DNA from: Hufsiella ginkgonis
Lineage (GTDB): Bacteria; Bacteroidota; Bacteroidia; Sphingobacteriales; Sphingobacteriaceae
DNA length: 64,000 bases
Assembly: GCF_009834915.1 (NCBI RefSeq)
Contig: NZ_WVHS01000003.1
Coordinates: 839,988-903,987 of the forward strand
Direction of reading: 5' to 3'
Shown: positions 34,865-44,179 of the stretch, piece after piece
Layout of the letters: the number at the start of each line of letters is the position of its first letter
Numbering within the stretch: position 1 is the first letter of the stretch
Notes under the pieces: model-generated
The model's database searches: none
Told to the model about the DNA's origin: nothing
The model's input: the letters and a program-made list of their open reading frames with translations, nothing else
Program-made: the position numbers and the translations under genes

Positions 34865-37039
34865 ATGATAATGAAAGGTTTACCACTCATAGCTCTGCTG
34901 GCAGTGGCAGGCATGGTACAGGCGCAGGACACCACCAGGGTAACGGGAAAGACAACGGCGGATACCACTGCGCATTTAAGGGAGATCGAGTTAAAATCGC
35001 AATCGAAAAAATACAAAATCGACGAACCGTCGCCTTCCCTGCGTCTCACTTCGCCGTTGATCGGGATCCCGCAGAATATCCAGGTGATTTCGTCCGGCGT
35101 ATTGTCTGATCAGCAGGTGATCAGCATGAGCGATAACCTGATCAGGAACGTAAGCGGCGCCACCCGTCTCGAGCATTGGGGAGATATGTACACCAATATT
35201 ACCATGCGCGGTTCGCAGATCCAGGCATTCAGGAACGGCTTTAACGTGGTAAACTCTTATTGGGGCCCGTTAACCGAGGACATGAGTTTTGTAGACCACA
35301 TTGAATTTGTAAAAGGCCCGGCAGGTTTCATGCTTTCTAACGGCGATCCAAGCGGGTTGTATAACGTGGTAACCAAAAAGCCGACCGGGCAGGCCAAAGG
35401 TGAAGCGAGCCTGACGGTAGGTAGTTTCGACCTGTACCGCGCTACCCTCGACCTTGACGGTAAGCTGAGCAAGGATGGCAGGCTGCTGTACCGCTTAAAC
35501 CTGGCAGGTCAGAACAAGAACTCTTTTCGTGCCTACGAGTACAATAACCGCTACAGCTTTGCACCGGTAATTTCATACCAGCTGGACGGGAAGACCAGGT
35601 TAACGGCAGAATATACGTACCAGGCGGCCCGCATGTCGGACGTAGGCTCGTTCTACGTGTTCGGTACCAACGGCTACGGCACGCTGCCGGTCGGTTTTAC
35701 GCAGATAGCGCCGGGCCTGGAGCCGACAAAGATCAACGATCACAGCAGCTTTCTTACCCTCGATCACCAGCTAAACGCCGACTGGAAACTAACCGCACAG
35801 GCTTCTTACTTCAATTACCAGCAGCAAGGAAGCTCGTTATGGCCAAACGAGGTAAATGCAGACGGCACCCAGATCCGTTCGGTGGGTATCTGGGATGCGA
35901 AAAGCGAAATGACGCTGGCACAGGCTTTTGTAAACGGTAATTTTAACACGGGCGGCGTTGGCCATCGCATATTGGGCGGGCTGGATGTAGGTAACAAAAA
36001 CTACATGGCGGATTGGGGACAAAGTCACGCACTTGATAAAGCCGGAGCCCTGTTCGACGACCAAAACCCGAACTACGGCGCGCCATCTAACGGGTACCCC
36101 ACCTGGGACCGTACTACCCCGCTTGAAGCACGTGCAGTGGCCGCGGGCGGTTTGATGGACCAGCGTTATACAGGTGTTTACCTGCAGGACGACCTGGGCT
36201 TTATCAACAACAAGGTAAGGCTTACGCTGGCCGGGCGTTATACCTATGTTTCGCAATCTGCCTGGGGAGGCGCCCCGGTATCGGCTAAACATGTAACCCC
36301 GCGTATCGGGCTCAGCGTTTCCGTAACCCCGCATACTTCGCTGTATGCGTTGCATGACCAGGCGTTTGTTCCGCAAAGCGGGAAGCTGGCTAGTGGCAAC
36401 GATGTTAAGCCGATCACCGGAAGCAATACCGAGCTTGGTTTAAAGAGGGACTGGTTCGGCGGCAATTGGAATACTACGTTTTCTGTATACCGCATCATGA
36501 AAAACAACGAGCTTACCGCCGACCCGAACAGCCCGCCGACTTCAGGCTTGAGCGTCGTTATGGGTAAGAAAAGGGCGCAAGGTATCGAGTTCGACTTGCG
36601 CGGGCAGTTGTTCCGTGGCCTTAATCTTACCGCGAACTATGCTTATACCGATGGAAGGGTGACCGAGGTTGCACCCGGCGTTACAGGGGTAGAAGCAGGC
36701 GACGTAGTGCCTGGCTTTTCAAAGCACATTATGAACACCTGGCTTAATTATAAATTGCAATCGGGCGTGTTAAAAGGGACCGGCCTATCCGCAGGCTTTT
36801 CTTACCAGGCGGGCCGTACCACGGATAGCTGGAGCGAATCGGATGTGCGTATGCCCGACTATTTCCGGCTCGACGGCGGCGTATTCTGGTCTAAAGACCG
36901 CATGAACATCACCGCAAACGCGTTTAACCTCCTCGACAAATACCTGTACAGCGGTTCTTACTACGCGTACCTGAACGCTTTTTACTGGCAAACAGAAGCG
37001 CCGCGGAGTTTCAGGTTAAGCGTTGGCTATAAATTCTAA
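34865..37039 (+). CDS. TonB-dependent siderophore receptor
   Basis: The protein has 724 residues from the ATG at 34865; 34871 also fits. Signal peptide MKGLPLIALLAVAGMVQAQ. The plug domain (residues of about 60-190) has IGIPQNIQVISSGVLSDQQ, NITMRGSQ and FVKGPAGFMLSNGDPSGLYN VVTKKP, as in FhuA/FpvA-type receptors. A 22-strand barrel follows and ends in F (RLSVGYKF). No carboxypeptidase-like N-terminal domain is present, unlike SusC proteins. It imports ferric siderophore across the outer membrane, driven by TonB. The PepSY gene starts two bases after the stop. Three palindromes in the promoter region suggest control by a metal-dependent repressor. Confidence 0.93.
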   Translation: MIMKGLPLIALLAVAGMVQAQDTTRVTGKTTADTTAHLREIELKSQSKKYKIDEPSPSLRLTSPLIGIPQNIQVISSGVLSDQQVISMSDNLIRNVSGATRLEHWGDMYTNITMRGSQIQAFRNGFNVVNSYWGPLTEDMSFVDHIEFVKGPAGFMLSNGDPSGLYNVVTKKPTGQAKGEASLTVGSFDLYRATLDLDGKLSKDGRLLYRLNLAGQNKNSFRAYEYNNRYSFAPVISYQLDGKTRLTAEYTYQAARMSDVGSFYVFGTNGYGTLPVGFTQIAPGLEPTKINDHSSFLTLDHQLNADWKLTAQASYFNYQQQGSSLWPNEVNADGTQIRSVGIWDAKSEMTLAQAFVNGNFNTGGVGHRILGGLDVGNKNYMADWGQSHALDKAGALFDDQNPNYGAPSNGYPTWDRTTPLEARAVAAGGLMDQRYTGVYLQDDLGFINNKVRLTLAGRYTYVSQSAWGGAPVSAKHVTPRIGLSVSVTPHTSLYALHDQAFVPQSGKLASGNDVKPITGSNTELGLKRDWFGGNWNTTFSVYRIMKNNELTADPNSPPTSGLSVVMGKKRAQGIEFDLRGQLFRGLNLTANYAYTDGRVTEVAPGVTGVEAGDVVPGFSKHIMNTWLNYKLQSGVLKGTGLSAGFSYQAGRTTDSWSESDVRMPDYFRLDGGVFWSKDRMNITANAFNLLDKYLYSGSYYAYLNAFYWQTEAPRSFRLSVGYKF

Positions 37040-37041
37040 GC

Positions 37042-38166
37042 ATGACCTTTAAGAAGATCATCGGAAAGATACACCTTTGGCTCGGACTTTCGTCCGGGCT
37101 AATCGTTTTATTCCTGGCTGTCACGGGTTGTATCCTGGCTTTCGAGCGCGAAATAGAAGATGCCACGCAATCCTATCGCTTCGCGGAAGCGCAGGATAAA
37201 TTACCCCTGGCCCCATCGGTGATCAAACAGATCGCCGACCGACAATTGCCAGGAAAAGCGGTCCATAGCATTGGTTACGAAACCGGCCGCTCCACCATTG
37301 CGGTATATTTCGGCAGCGAGCCGGAAGCGTACTACTATCTTGTTTTCCTGGACCCGTACGCTGGTAAAGTCCTGAAAGTAAAGGATATGTCGGTCGATTT
37401 TTTCCGTGTGGTTATCATGGGGCATTATTACCTGTGGCTGCCTCCGGCCATCGGTCAGCCCATCGTCGCTTCGGCCACGCTGATCTTCTTTTTGCTGATG
37501 ATAACGGGGCTGATCCTTTGGTGGCCGAGGCATAAAGCAGCCTTAAAACAACGCTTTTCGGTTAAATGGAACGCCAGGTGGCGAAGGGTGAACTATGATA
37601 TGCACAACGTATTTGGCTTTTACATGACCTGGGTTGCCGTGTTTATCGCGGTTACCGGGCTTATCATGGGTTTCCAATGGTTCTCCAAATCGGTGTACTG
37701 GGTGGCATCGGGCGGCAAGCAGGTAGTGGAGTACCACGAAGTGTTTTCTGACACTGCGAAAATAGCGGCATGGAAGGGAGCGCCGGCCATCGATCAGCTC
37801 TGGCTGAAGACCCGCCAGGATAATCCCCGCTTCGGCGGAAGCGTGGAGATGCACCCGCCAGCCAATGACAAAGGTGTGATAGAGGTGGCTATTAACCCCG
37901 ATACCGAAACTTACTGGCGTGCGGATTACCGTTACTATGATCAGCATACGCTGGAGGAGATCACCGTAAACCACCTGTACGGACGGTACCGCAACACCTC
38001 GGTGGCCGATAAGATCATCCGCATGAACTATGATGTGCACGTGGGCGCGATCGGGGGAATTCCTGGTAAGTCGCTCGCTTTTTGTGCAAGCCTGGTGGCC
38101 GCGAGCCTCCCGGTTACGGGTTTTTTAATCTGGCGGGGAAGAAACAAGAAAAAGGGAAGAGCTTAA
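37042..38166 (+). CDS. PepSY-associated transmembrane protein
   Basis: The protein has 374 residues. The first helix is IHLWLGLSSGLIVLFLAVTGCILAFE, the family signature. A periplasmic PepSY-like part follows, then helices at about residues 135-158 (IVASATLIFFLLMITGLILWWP) and 185-212 (MHNVFGFYMTWVAVFIAVTGLIMG), and a last one near the C-terminus (FCASLVAASLPVTGFLIW). In Bacteroidota such proteins follow siderophore receptors and are thought to reduce or help release iron at the inner membrane. The two-base spacing shows an operon with the receptor. Confidence 0.9.
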   Translation: MTFKKIIGKIHLWLGLSSGLIVLFLAVTGCILAFEREIEDATQSYRFAEAQDKLPLAPSVIKQIADRQLPGKAVHSIGYETGRSTIAVYFGSEPEAYYYLVFLDPYAGKVLKVKDMSVDFFRVVIMGHYYLWLPPAIGQPIVASATLIFFLLMITGLILWWPRHKAALKQRFSVKWNARWRRVNYDMHNVFGFYMTWVAVFIAVTGLIMGFQWFSKSVYWVASGGKQVVEYHEVFSDTAKIAAWKGAPAIDQLWLKTRQDNPRFGGSVEMHPPANDKGVIEVAINPDTETYWRADYRYYDQHTLEEITVNHLYGRYRNTSVADKIIRMNYDVHVGAIGGIPGKSLAFCASLVAASLPVTGFLIWRGRNKKKGRA

Positions 38167-38168
38167 CG

Positions 38169-39365
38169 CTACTTCCCTTGTACGATCTTGTATAAGGCGC
38201 CCTTGTTGGTTTCAAGCATCATGGTAAGCAAATAGATCTCGCCCGACCGGTCTTCGCCGAAACTATAGATATGCCAGTATCCTGCTGCATGTGATATCGA
38301 TAACTTTTCCCGGTTCCACCGTTCTTTTTTTGTATCGGTTAACGTCCATACCGGCCCGGTCCAGTCGGCGAACACGTATTTTCCAACCAATGCCGGGATC
38401 TGCTTTCCGCGATAGACAAAGCCGCCTGTTACACTGATGCCCTCCGGGTGCGGGTATTCCGTAATGGGATTCAGCCAGTTGCCCGGATCCGGGTCAGCCG
38501 GGTATTTTTCATGCAAGCCTTCCCGTTTGCGCCAGCCATAGTTGCCACCCCTGGTAACGAGGTTCACTTCTTCATAATTGTCCTGGCCAACATCGCCGGA
38601 AAACAGTTTGCCCGTCTGTTTATCGAAACTTATCCGCCATGGATTGCGAAAGCCGTAGGCAAAGATTTCCGGGCTTATGCCTTGCTTGCCCGCAAACGGG
38701 TTGTCTTTGGGGATGCCATAAGGCGATTGGTTGATGTCGATCCGCAGGATCTTGCCAAGGAAATTACCCAGGTCCTGCGCATTGCCGAACTGGCCGTGTT
38801 TGTCGTTTTGTCCGCCGCCGTCGCCCGCCGCGATATATAAAAACCCATCGGGACCGAATTTAATATCGCCGCCATTGTGGTTCGACTGCGGTTCGTTAAA
38901 CGTGAGCACCGTTTTCATGGTGGTTTTGTCTGCCGCATCGGCGTCTTTCGACACCGCGTACTCCCTGATCACGCTTTTATGGTCCACGCCCGGCACTTTA
39001 GGTACTACCGGGATGCTGCAATACACGTAGAACTTGCCATTTTTGGCGAAGTCGGGATGAAAGGCCAGCCCGAGCAAGCCGCGTTCTTCGTAGCCTTCTT
39101 TTTTTATTACCTCACCGGTGATGTCGAGGAATGGCACGGGCAGCAGCGTTCCGTTTTTTATGATCCGGATGCGGCCTTCCTGCTCGCAAACAAAAAGCCT
39201 GCCCGATTTATCGTCCGGCTCCGCAAATGCGGTAGGATGGGTAAGCTGATCCGTCAACAGTTTCACCTCCAGCTTAAGCGGGGAGTCGGGTACCTGGGCA
39301 TTACCGATAGCGCTTTCTAATACTAGCGCAACGAATAAGACTCCTAAAAAATATTTGGGTTTCAT
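38169..39365 (-). CDS. PQQ-dependent sugar dehydrogenase (glucose/sorbosone dehydrogenase family), secreted
   Basis: The protein has 398 residues from the ATG at 39365 (signal peptide KYFLGVLFVALVLESAIGNAQ); the frame is open 22 codons further but with poor composition. The six-blade GSDH propeller is clear: TDQLTHPTAFAEPDDKSGRL, RGLLGLAFHPDFAKNGKFYV, NHNGGDIKFGPDGFLYIAAGDGG, FAYGFRNPWRISFD and DVGQDNYEEVNLV. The HNGG block and Arg of FRNPWR are the expected catalytic and PQQ-contact regions. Members oxidise aldose sugars in the periplasm with PQQ. It is convergent with the PepSY gene, with two bases between them. Confidence 0.88.
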   Translation of the reverse strand: MKPKYFLGVLFVALVLESAIGNAQVPDSPLKLEVKLLTDQLTHPTAFAEPDDKSGRLFVCEQEGRIRIIKNGTLLPVPFLDITGEVIKKEGYEERGLLGLAFHPDFAKNGKFYVYCSIPVVPKVPGVDHKSVIREYAVSKDADAADKTTMKTVLTFNEPQSNHNGGDIKFGPDGFLYIAAGDGGGQNDKHGQFGNAQDLGNFLGKILRIDINQSPYGIPKDNPFAGKQGISPEIFAYGFRNPWRISFDKQTGKLFSGDVGQDNYEEVNLVTRGGNYGWRKREGLHEKYPADPDPGNWLNPITEYPHPEGISVTGGFVYRGKQIPALVGKYVFADWTGPVWTLTDTKKERWNREKLSISHAAGYWHIYSFGEDRSGEIYLLTMMLETNKGALYKIVQGK

Positions 39366-39403
39366 GGGTGTAAGATAGGAAATAAAGGCGGACCCGGCCG
39401 AGC

Positions 39404-40957
39404 TTAGTACCCGGCAACCGGCTGAAGCCATTTATCCTGTATGAATTTGGTGCGGGCGCTGATTTCGGGATTTACCGTAAGCTGTGCTTTCTTCGTCGCA
39501 TCTTCGGTGAACTTAATGCCTCCCAGGCCGAAGTAATAATCATATGGGATCGGCTCGTTGCCCGATACGTATCGCTGCAGGAATGTTTTTACTTGCGGGT
39601 AGGTTAGCTCCCCGATCACGTCAAACAACTCGTTATCGTTAAAGAACTTCCTGCGGCCATAGCGCACACCGAGATCGTGCTTAAGGTCTTTAAATCCGTA
39701 GTTCCCGTCAGACAGATCGAGCAGCAGCAAATCAAGGCATGCGCCGATCAATGCGCCTTTTTCGTAAACGTTGCCATATTGTTTTTCGTAAGTGGTGGCT
39801 GCCAGCTTGCTTAATTTAGTGAAAGCCAGGGTATCGTTATACGACTTTCTTGAGCGTGTGATCTTCGAAGCCATCACATCCAGGAATTCCTTTGGTGTTT
39901 TTAAGCCGTATTTCACTTGCACATGGTGTGCGGTGTACTCCGTGCTGCCTTCATATAACCAGAGGTGTTCTGAAAGCACTTCCTCGTTAAAGTTAAATTC
40001 CTTGATCTCGCGCGAAGCGATGGTTAAGGGCGTGATAATATGGAAAAACTCGTGTGAGGCGATATCCACAATCTGTGCAGGCGGGATGGTGTTAGGCAGG
40101 TAGTAGAACGATGAAGTGGTGTGTTCGAGGGCGCCGCCAAGCCCGGCGGGGAAGGAGTGCTTCATCTCGCGGGTGCGGAAATAGAACAGGAACGCATATT
40201 TATCGGCCGGGAGCTTGCCGCCAAGGTAGTTTTTGGCCGCGTTTAACAGCGATGATAATCCGGCGGCGATCTGTTTGGCCTGCGGGGTTTTGGTGGGCGA
40301 GTACACGGAAACCAGTACCTGGCAGTTGCCGACTTTCATTGAAACGGTATCGGGCTCGCTGTACATGACGGGAGAATCGTACAGGTCGTCGAGGTTATCT
40401 GCTTTAAATACGTCGGTGGTGGAAGAGCTGATCACCGGGATCATGGCGGTAGAGCCATAAAAACCGGCGGGTTTTTCGACGCTGATCTCGAACGGGAGTT
40501 TTGACATGCCATCTATGTAACCGAAGATTCCCGGCGTGTGGATCACGTAATTCTTTTTTTCTTCGAAGTTGGTGGCCGCCATCGGGTACTGGTTATGCTT
40601 GATCTCCGTATCGAACGCATCCTCCACCATATAGGTGATCTTGCGGATCTTTTGAGGGCTTTTAAGCTTCCACTGGTTGTCGTTGATCTTCTGGACCCTG
40701 ATTTCTTTTCCCCGGGCATCGAAGGCTTTTACTTCGGAAATGAATTTCCCGTAATCGCTGATGTTATACGTTCCCGGGATGATGCGCGGAAAGGCGAAAA
40801 TGCCGTTGTTTTTAGAAAGCTTTGGGTTAACCAGCGTAACGGGCAGTTTATCGCCCGTAAGGGCATTCAGGTTAACGGAATATCGATAGGCGCTTTGCGC
40901 GAAACCGGTAGCAGCGGCAACGAACAATAGGAACGAAGAGAGTAAAAGTTTTATCAT
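39404..40957 (-). CDS. M61 family metallopeptidase (glycyl aminopeptidase-like), secreted
   Basis: The protein has 517 residues from the ATG at 40957 (signal peptide IKLLLSSFLLFVAAATGFAQ). The zinc motif HEFFH is at residues 302-306, with the third ligand in the LSEHLWLYEGSTEYTAH block, the thermolysin-like arrangement. The N-terminal half is the beta-rich domain found in M61 peptidases. Unlike many members it shows no clear C-terminal PDZ domain; the end is short. It acts outside the cytoplasm. It lies 38 bases upstream of the sugar dehydrogenase on the same strand. Confidence 0.9.
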   Translation of the reverse strand: MIKLLLSSFLLFVAAATGFAQSAYRYSVNLNALTGDKLPVTLVNPKLSKNNGIFAFPRIIPGTYNISDYGKFISEVKAFDARGKEIRVQKINDNQWKLKSPQKIRKITYMVEDAFDTEIKHNQYPMAATNFEEKKNYVIHTPGIFGYIDGMSKLPFEISVEKPAGFYGSTAMIPVISSSTTDVFKADNLDDLYDSPVMYSEPDTVSMKVGNCQVLVSVYSPTKTPQAKQIAAGLSSLLNAAKNYLGGKLPADKYAFLFYFRTREMKHSFPAGLGGALEHTTSSFYYLPNTIPPAQIVDIASHEFFHIITPLTIASREIKEFNFNEEVLSEHLWLYEGSTEYTAHHVQVKYGLKTPKEFLDVMASKITRSRKSYNDTLAFTKLSKLAATTYEKQYGNVYEKGALIGACLDLLLLDLSDGNYGFKDLKHDLGVRYGRRKFFNDNELFDVIGELTYPQVKTFLQRYVSGNEPIPYDYYFGLGGIKFTEDATKKAQLTVNPEISARTKFIQDKWLQPVAGY

Positions 40958-41026
40958 TTTCTGGTGGATATGGAAGTGCAAATTAATTAAAAATGCACCA
41001 TACCGAAAAATGGGAATAGGTGCCGG

Positions 41027-42070
41027 TCACCTTTTACTTTGTGGTAATTCCTGCTTTATCGTCGACCCGCGGATAATGAGCTCGGTGTCTAACGTTTTGG
41101 TAACCGCCCGCCATTGCGCGGTATCTTTGTCGATCAGGCCGAGGAGGAGCGTCATCGCCGTTTTCCCGATCTCTTTTACGGGTTGGTTCACCGTGGTTAA
41201 TCCCGGCTCGATAAAGTCGGAGCCATAATTGTTGCCGAATCCCACGATGGCAATATCCTCGGGAATTCGCAGTCCAAGTTCTTTGATCACGCGCATGGAT
41301 TCGATCGCAGTAGGGTCATTTACCGCAAACAGGGCGTCCGGCGGATTTTCGAGGCCCATAAGGTGCTTAATATAAATCTTTACCTTCGAGAGGTTCAGGT
41401 CATAAGGAATCACCAGGTCGTCGGATACCGGGATCTGGTGCTTCTTTAACGCATCTATGTACCCGTTCAGCCTTTTGCGGCTGATGGCCAGCACCTCCGG
41501 CCCCGCCAGGTGCGCGATCCGCTTTCTTCCCGACAGGACCAGGTGCTCAACGGCATGGTAGGCAGCGTCATAATCGTCGATCACTACCTTGGGTACCGCC
41601 ATCTCGTCGCACACCCGGTTAAAGAATACAATCGGGATACCCTTTCGCTGGAAGATCTTCAGGTGATCGAAGTTGCGGGTTTCTTTGCTGATCGATACCA
41701 TAATCCCATCCACGCGGTTGGCCAGCATCACCTTGGTATTGGCTACCTCGGTGGCGTAGTCGTCGTTCGATTGGCTCACCAGCACGTTGTAACCGGCTTT
41801 GGCGGCTTCTTCCTGTGCGCCTACCACCACCTGCGGGAAAAAGGAGGTGATAAACTCGGGTACCACGATCCCGATCGTATAGCTTTTGTTGGTGATCAGG
41901 CTGATCGACATCATGTTACGTTGGTAGTCGAGCTGCTCCGCCAGCTCCAGGATCGCTTTCCGCGTTTCTGATTTTACGCTGGGGTGCCCGGTGAGTGCTC
42001 TTGAAACCGTCGATTTCGAGATATTCAGCTCCCTGGCAATGTCTTTGATGGTGATCTGGTGGTTTTTCAC
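41027..42070 (-). CDS. LacI family transcriptional regulator
   Basis: The protein has 347 residues when started at the GTG at 42070 (VKNHQITIKDIARELNISKS). Longer in-frame starts add an improbable N-terminus that covers the operators. The LacI helix-turn-helix with hinge (TVSRALTGHPSVKSETRKAI) is followed by a periplasmic-binding-like ligand domain (GIVVPEFITSFFPQVVVGAQ through GLTTVNQPVKEIGKTA). It senses a sugar or sugar derivative. Two palindromes upstream (42111-42126, 42132-42145) are likely its own operators. It is divergent from the Tat-exported Gfo/Idh gene, a probable target. Confidence 0.92.
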   Translation of the reverse strand: MKNHQITIKDIARELNISKSTVSRALTGHPSVKSETRKAILELAEQLDYQRNMMSISLITNKSYTIGIVVPEFITSFFPQVVVGAQEEAAKAGYNVLVSQSNDDYATEVANTKVMLANRVDGIMVSISKETRNFDHLKIFQRKGIPIVFFNRVCDEMAVPKVVIDDYDAAYHAVEHLVLSGRKRIAHLAGPEVLAISRKRLNGYIDALKKHQIPVSDDLVIPYDLNLSKVKIYIKHLMGLENPPDALFAVNDPTAIESMRVIKELGLRIPEDIAIVGFGNNYGSDFIEPGLTTVNQPVKEIGKTAMTLLLGLIDKDTAQWRAVTKTLDTELIIRGSTIKQELPQSKR

Positions 42071-42110
42071 GTCGTATGCAATAGGATTTTTACCCCCCGT
42101 TCGGGCATAA

Positions 42111-42126
42111 ATGGGAGCGTTCCCAT
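42111..42126. promoter_or_regulatory. LacI-type operator palindrome 1 (ATGGGAGCGTTCCCAT)
   Basis: Six-base perfect arms (ATGGGA/TCCCAT) surround GCGT with a central CG, the hallmark of LacI-family sites. It is 41 bases upstream of the GTG of the LacI gene. Its centre is 20 bases (about two helical turns) from the second palindrome, so two dimers could bind on one face. Confidence 0.65.
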
Positions 42127-42131
42127 AATAT

Positions 42132-42145
42132 TGGGAATATTCCCA
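42132..42145. promoter_or_regulatory. LacI-type operator palindrome 2 (TGGGAATATTCCCA)
   Basis: A perfect 14-base palindrome sharing the TGGGA/TCCCA arms with the neighbour at 42111-42126. It overlaps the probable promoter spacer of the LacI gene on the minus strand (TTTG at the upstream edge), consistent with autorepression. Confidence 0.65.
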
Positions 42146-42191
42146 GTGTTGCAAATATGGTAATTTATTTTATTCCTGCGGTCATGCAAGC

Positions 42192-42224
42192 TTTTGCTCA
42201 ACACAAACGTTTCCGTAACTTTTG
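42192..42224 (+). promoter_or_regulatory. Bacteroidota-type promoter of the Tat-exported Gfo/Idh gene
   Basis: TTTTG at 42192-42196 and TAACTTTTG at 42216-42224 are separated by 19 bases, the usual spacing of Bacteroidota sigma factor boxes. Transcription would begin near 42231, leaving a leader of about 55 bases. The LacI operators lie about 50-80 bases upstream of this promoter. Confidence 0.5.
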
Positions 42225-42285
42225 TAAAGATTAGCACGATTTAGCTGAATTGCTTTTTTACCTTTAAAATCAAAATTTGCAAGCA

Positions 42286-43695
42286 ATGGAACATACAGAT
42301 CGCCGTCATTTTCTTAAAACTTCACTCGTGGCAGGCGCTGCCACCCTGATCCTTCCGCGCTCGCTTTTTGCCGGGAAAGCCGGCAGCCTGGTACAGATAG
42401 CCCAGATCGGCTGCGGACGGATGGGTACCGGCGATTACCAGGGTACGATGGAGCAATACGATCTCTGCCGCATCGTTGCCGTATGCGACCTCGACTCCAA
42501 ACGTGCAGGTATCGCAAAGAATTCTATTACACAGTTTTATCAAAAGAAAGGGGAGAGCCAGGTCGACATCAAGGTGTACCACGACTATAAGGAAGTACTT
42601 GCCCGCCCGGATATCGATGCCGTGATCGTGAGCGTTCCGGATCATCAGCACGCCGTGGTCGCCATTTCGGCCATTCTTGCCGGCAAAGATGTGTACGTGC
42701 AAAAACCGATGACCTACACCATCGAAGAGGCGAAAGCGCTTCGCACGGTAGTGCGCGCCAAGAACCGCATCCTGCAAACGGGCAGCCAGCAGCGTTCAGA
42801 AAACCCGTTTCCTAATTTTCGCATTGCGAGCGAGGCGGTCAGGAACGGGCGCATAGGTGAACTTAAAACCGTGAAGATCGGGATAGGCCTCGATAAACTG
42901 AAGGGCGTGAAGCCTGTCGCCCAGACGCCGCCCTCCACGTTTGATTACGATCGCTGGCTTGGCCCGGCGCCCGAACAGCCTTATATTGAGGACCGTGTGC
43001 ACCCGCAGGACAGTATTTCCGGTCGCCCGGGATGGATCACCACCGAGGATTTCGGTCTCGGCATGATCACCAACTGGGGAGCGCATCACATCGACATCGC
43101 CCAATGGGCCATGGGCATGGAGCTGAGCGGCCCGGTGAGCATCGATGCGAAGGCAGGTTTTATGAAAGACGATGTATGGACCGTGCACGATACCTACCAC
43201 GTAGAGCTGATCTATCCCAATAAGGTGCAGGTGATCCTGGATGAGAAATTCCCTAACGGGATCAGTTTCGAAGGCACCGAAGGACAGGTTTTCTGCTCAC
43301 GCGGAGCGGCAAAAGTAACCGCCAGCGATGGAAACGGGAAAGCCGGTGACGAAATTAAGGCACTTTCGGCAAGTAAGGAAAGCATCCTGAGCAGCCGCAT
43401 CGGGCCTGAAGGAAAAATATGGATGCCTAGCCCTAACCACTACCGCAACTGGCTCGAAAGTATCATCAGCCGCAAAGACCCGATCGCCCCCGTTGACCAG
43501 GGCGCACGCAGCATGACCACTTGCGGCCTCTCGTGGATCGGTATGAAACTGAACCGTAAGCTGCGGTGGGATCCTGTAAAAGAGCAGTTTATCAACGATT
43601 CGGAGGCAAACGCCATGCGCTGGCGTAAAGCCCGCAAACCGGAATACGATGTTCACCAGATCATGAAAAATGCCGGCTTTAAATACAAAGCATAA
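42286..43695 (+). CDS. Tat-exported Gfo/Idh/MocA family oxidoreductase
   Basis: The protein has 469 residues from the ATG at 42286. The start carries a twin-arginine signal (TDRRHFLKTSLVAGAATLIL), so it is exported folded, presumably with its cofactor bound. The Rossmann motif is IAQIGCGRMGTGDY; the EKP equivalent is VQKPMTYT, keeping the Lys. The C-terminal region has the extended GWITTEDFGLGMITNWGAHHIDIAQWAMG block seen in Bacteroidota exported members that act on glycosides. The divergent LacI gene and the operator pair suggest induction by a sugar. Confidence 0.88.
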   Translation: MEHTDRRHFLKTSLVAGAATLILPRSLFAGKAGSLVQIAQIGCGRMGTGDYQGTMEQYDLCRIVAVCDLDSKRAGIAKNSITQFYQKKGESQVDIKVYHDYKEVLARPDIDAVIVSVPDHQHAVVAISAILAGKDVYVQKPMTYTIEEAKALRTVVRAKNRILQTGSQQRSENPFPNFRIASEAVRNGRIGELKTVKIGIGLDKLKGVKPVAQTPPSTFDYDRWLGPAPEQPYIEDRVHPQDSISGRPGWITTEDFGLGMITNWGAHHIDIAQWAMGMELSGPVSIDAKAGFMKDDVWTVHDTYHVELIYPNKVQVILDEKFPNGISFEGTEGQVFCSRGAAKVTASDGNGKAGDEIKALSASKESILSSRIGPEGKIWMPSPNHYRNWLESIISRKDPIAPVDQGARSMTTCGLSWIGMKLNRKLRWDPVKEQFINDSEANAMRWRKARKPEYDVHQIMKNAGFKYKA

Positions 43696-43722
43696 ACATT
43701 ACCTTAACTGGCCCGCTTTTTG

Positions 43723-43730
43723 TACCTTTG
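43723..43730 (+). promoter_or_regulatory. Likely -7 box (TACCTTTG) of the tmRNA promoter
   Basis: TACCTTTG fits the Bacteroidota TANNTTTG consensus exactly and lies 73 bases before the mature tmRNA 5' end, leaving room for a processed leader. It starts 28 bases after the Gfo/Idh stop. Confidence 0.45.
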
Positions 43731-43803
43731 TATTCCCGCAATAACTATTTGATATTTGCGGGGACGTAACATACTACGTAAACGCATAACATCAATCATT
43801 ACC

Positions 43804-44168
43804 GGGCCCGACCGGAATTGACAGGATGGCGATACAGTTGTAAGCATGCAGCGCGTTGTGAGACTAGCGCTTTAATCTGAACTCTCAACTTTCAAACGGC
43901 GAAAATAACTACGCCTTAGCTGCTTAATTTAGAATTAAGTAAGCTTTTGTCCCGCTGGTCTTCTGTTCGGTCAGGCCAGCAACCGGGGCATCGAACGACG
44001 GAACTGGCCAGGGCGCAGGGTGTGTCCGCCCGGTAAGACAATCACCTAAGGAAAACGGTACAGGCGCTCGGCTGGCCTTCCCTTTCCCGACAACTAAATA
44101 GCCGATAAGCATGTAGAAAGCTTCATGTGTACCATGTTTGGACGAGAGTTCGAATCTCTCCGGGTCCA
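43804..44168 (+). ncRNA. ssrA: Transfer-messenger RNA (tmRNA)
   Basis: About 365 bases. The 5' end GGGCCCG (43804-43810) pairs with CGGGTCC (44161-44167), with one G-U. The tRNA-like T arm is GAGAG-TTCGAAT-CTCTC (44144-44160). The discriminator A is 44168 and CCA is not encoded. The tag frame ends ...NGENNYALAA then TAA at 43925-43927, the Bacteroidota tag. tmRNA with SmpB frees stalled ribosomes and marks the nascent chain for degradation. Its 3' end is the integration site of the prophage that follows; the sequence keeps the gene intact. Confidence 0.95.
44140..44168. other. Probable attL core at the ssrA 3' end
   Basis: The integrase gene begins directly after the T arm and acceptor strand of tmRNA, a classic target of tyrosine recombinases. 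The conserved 3' part (T arm to discriminator) is the likely identity block shared with the phage. The right end and a repeat copy are outside the window, so the exact core cannot be fixed. Confidence 0.5.
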
Positions 44169-44179
44169 CTTTTAAACAG

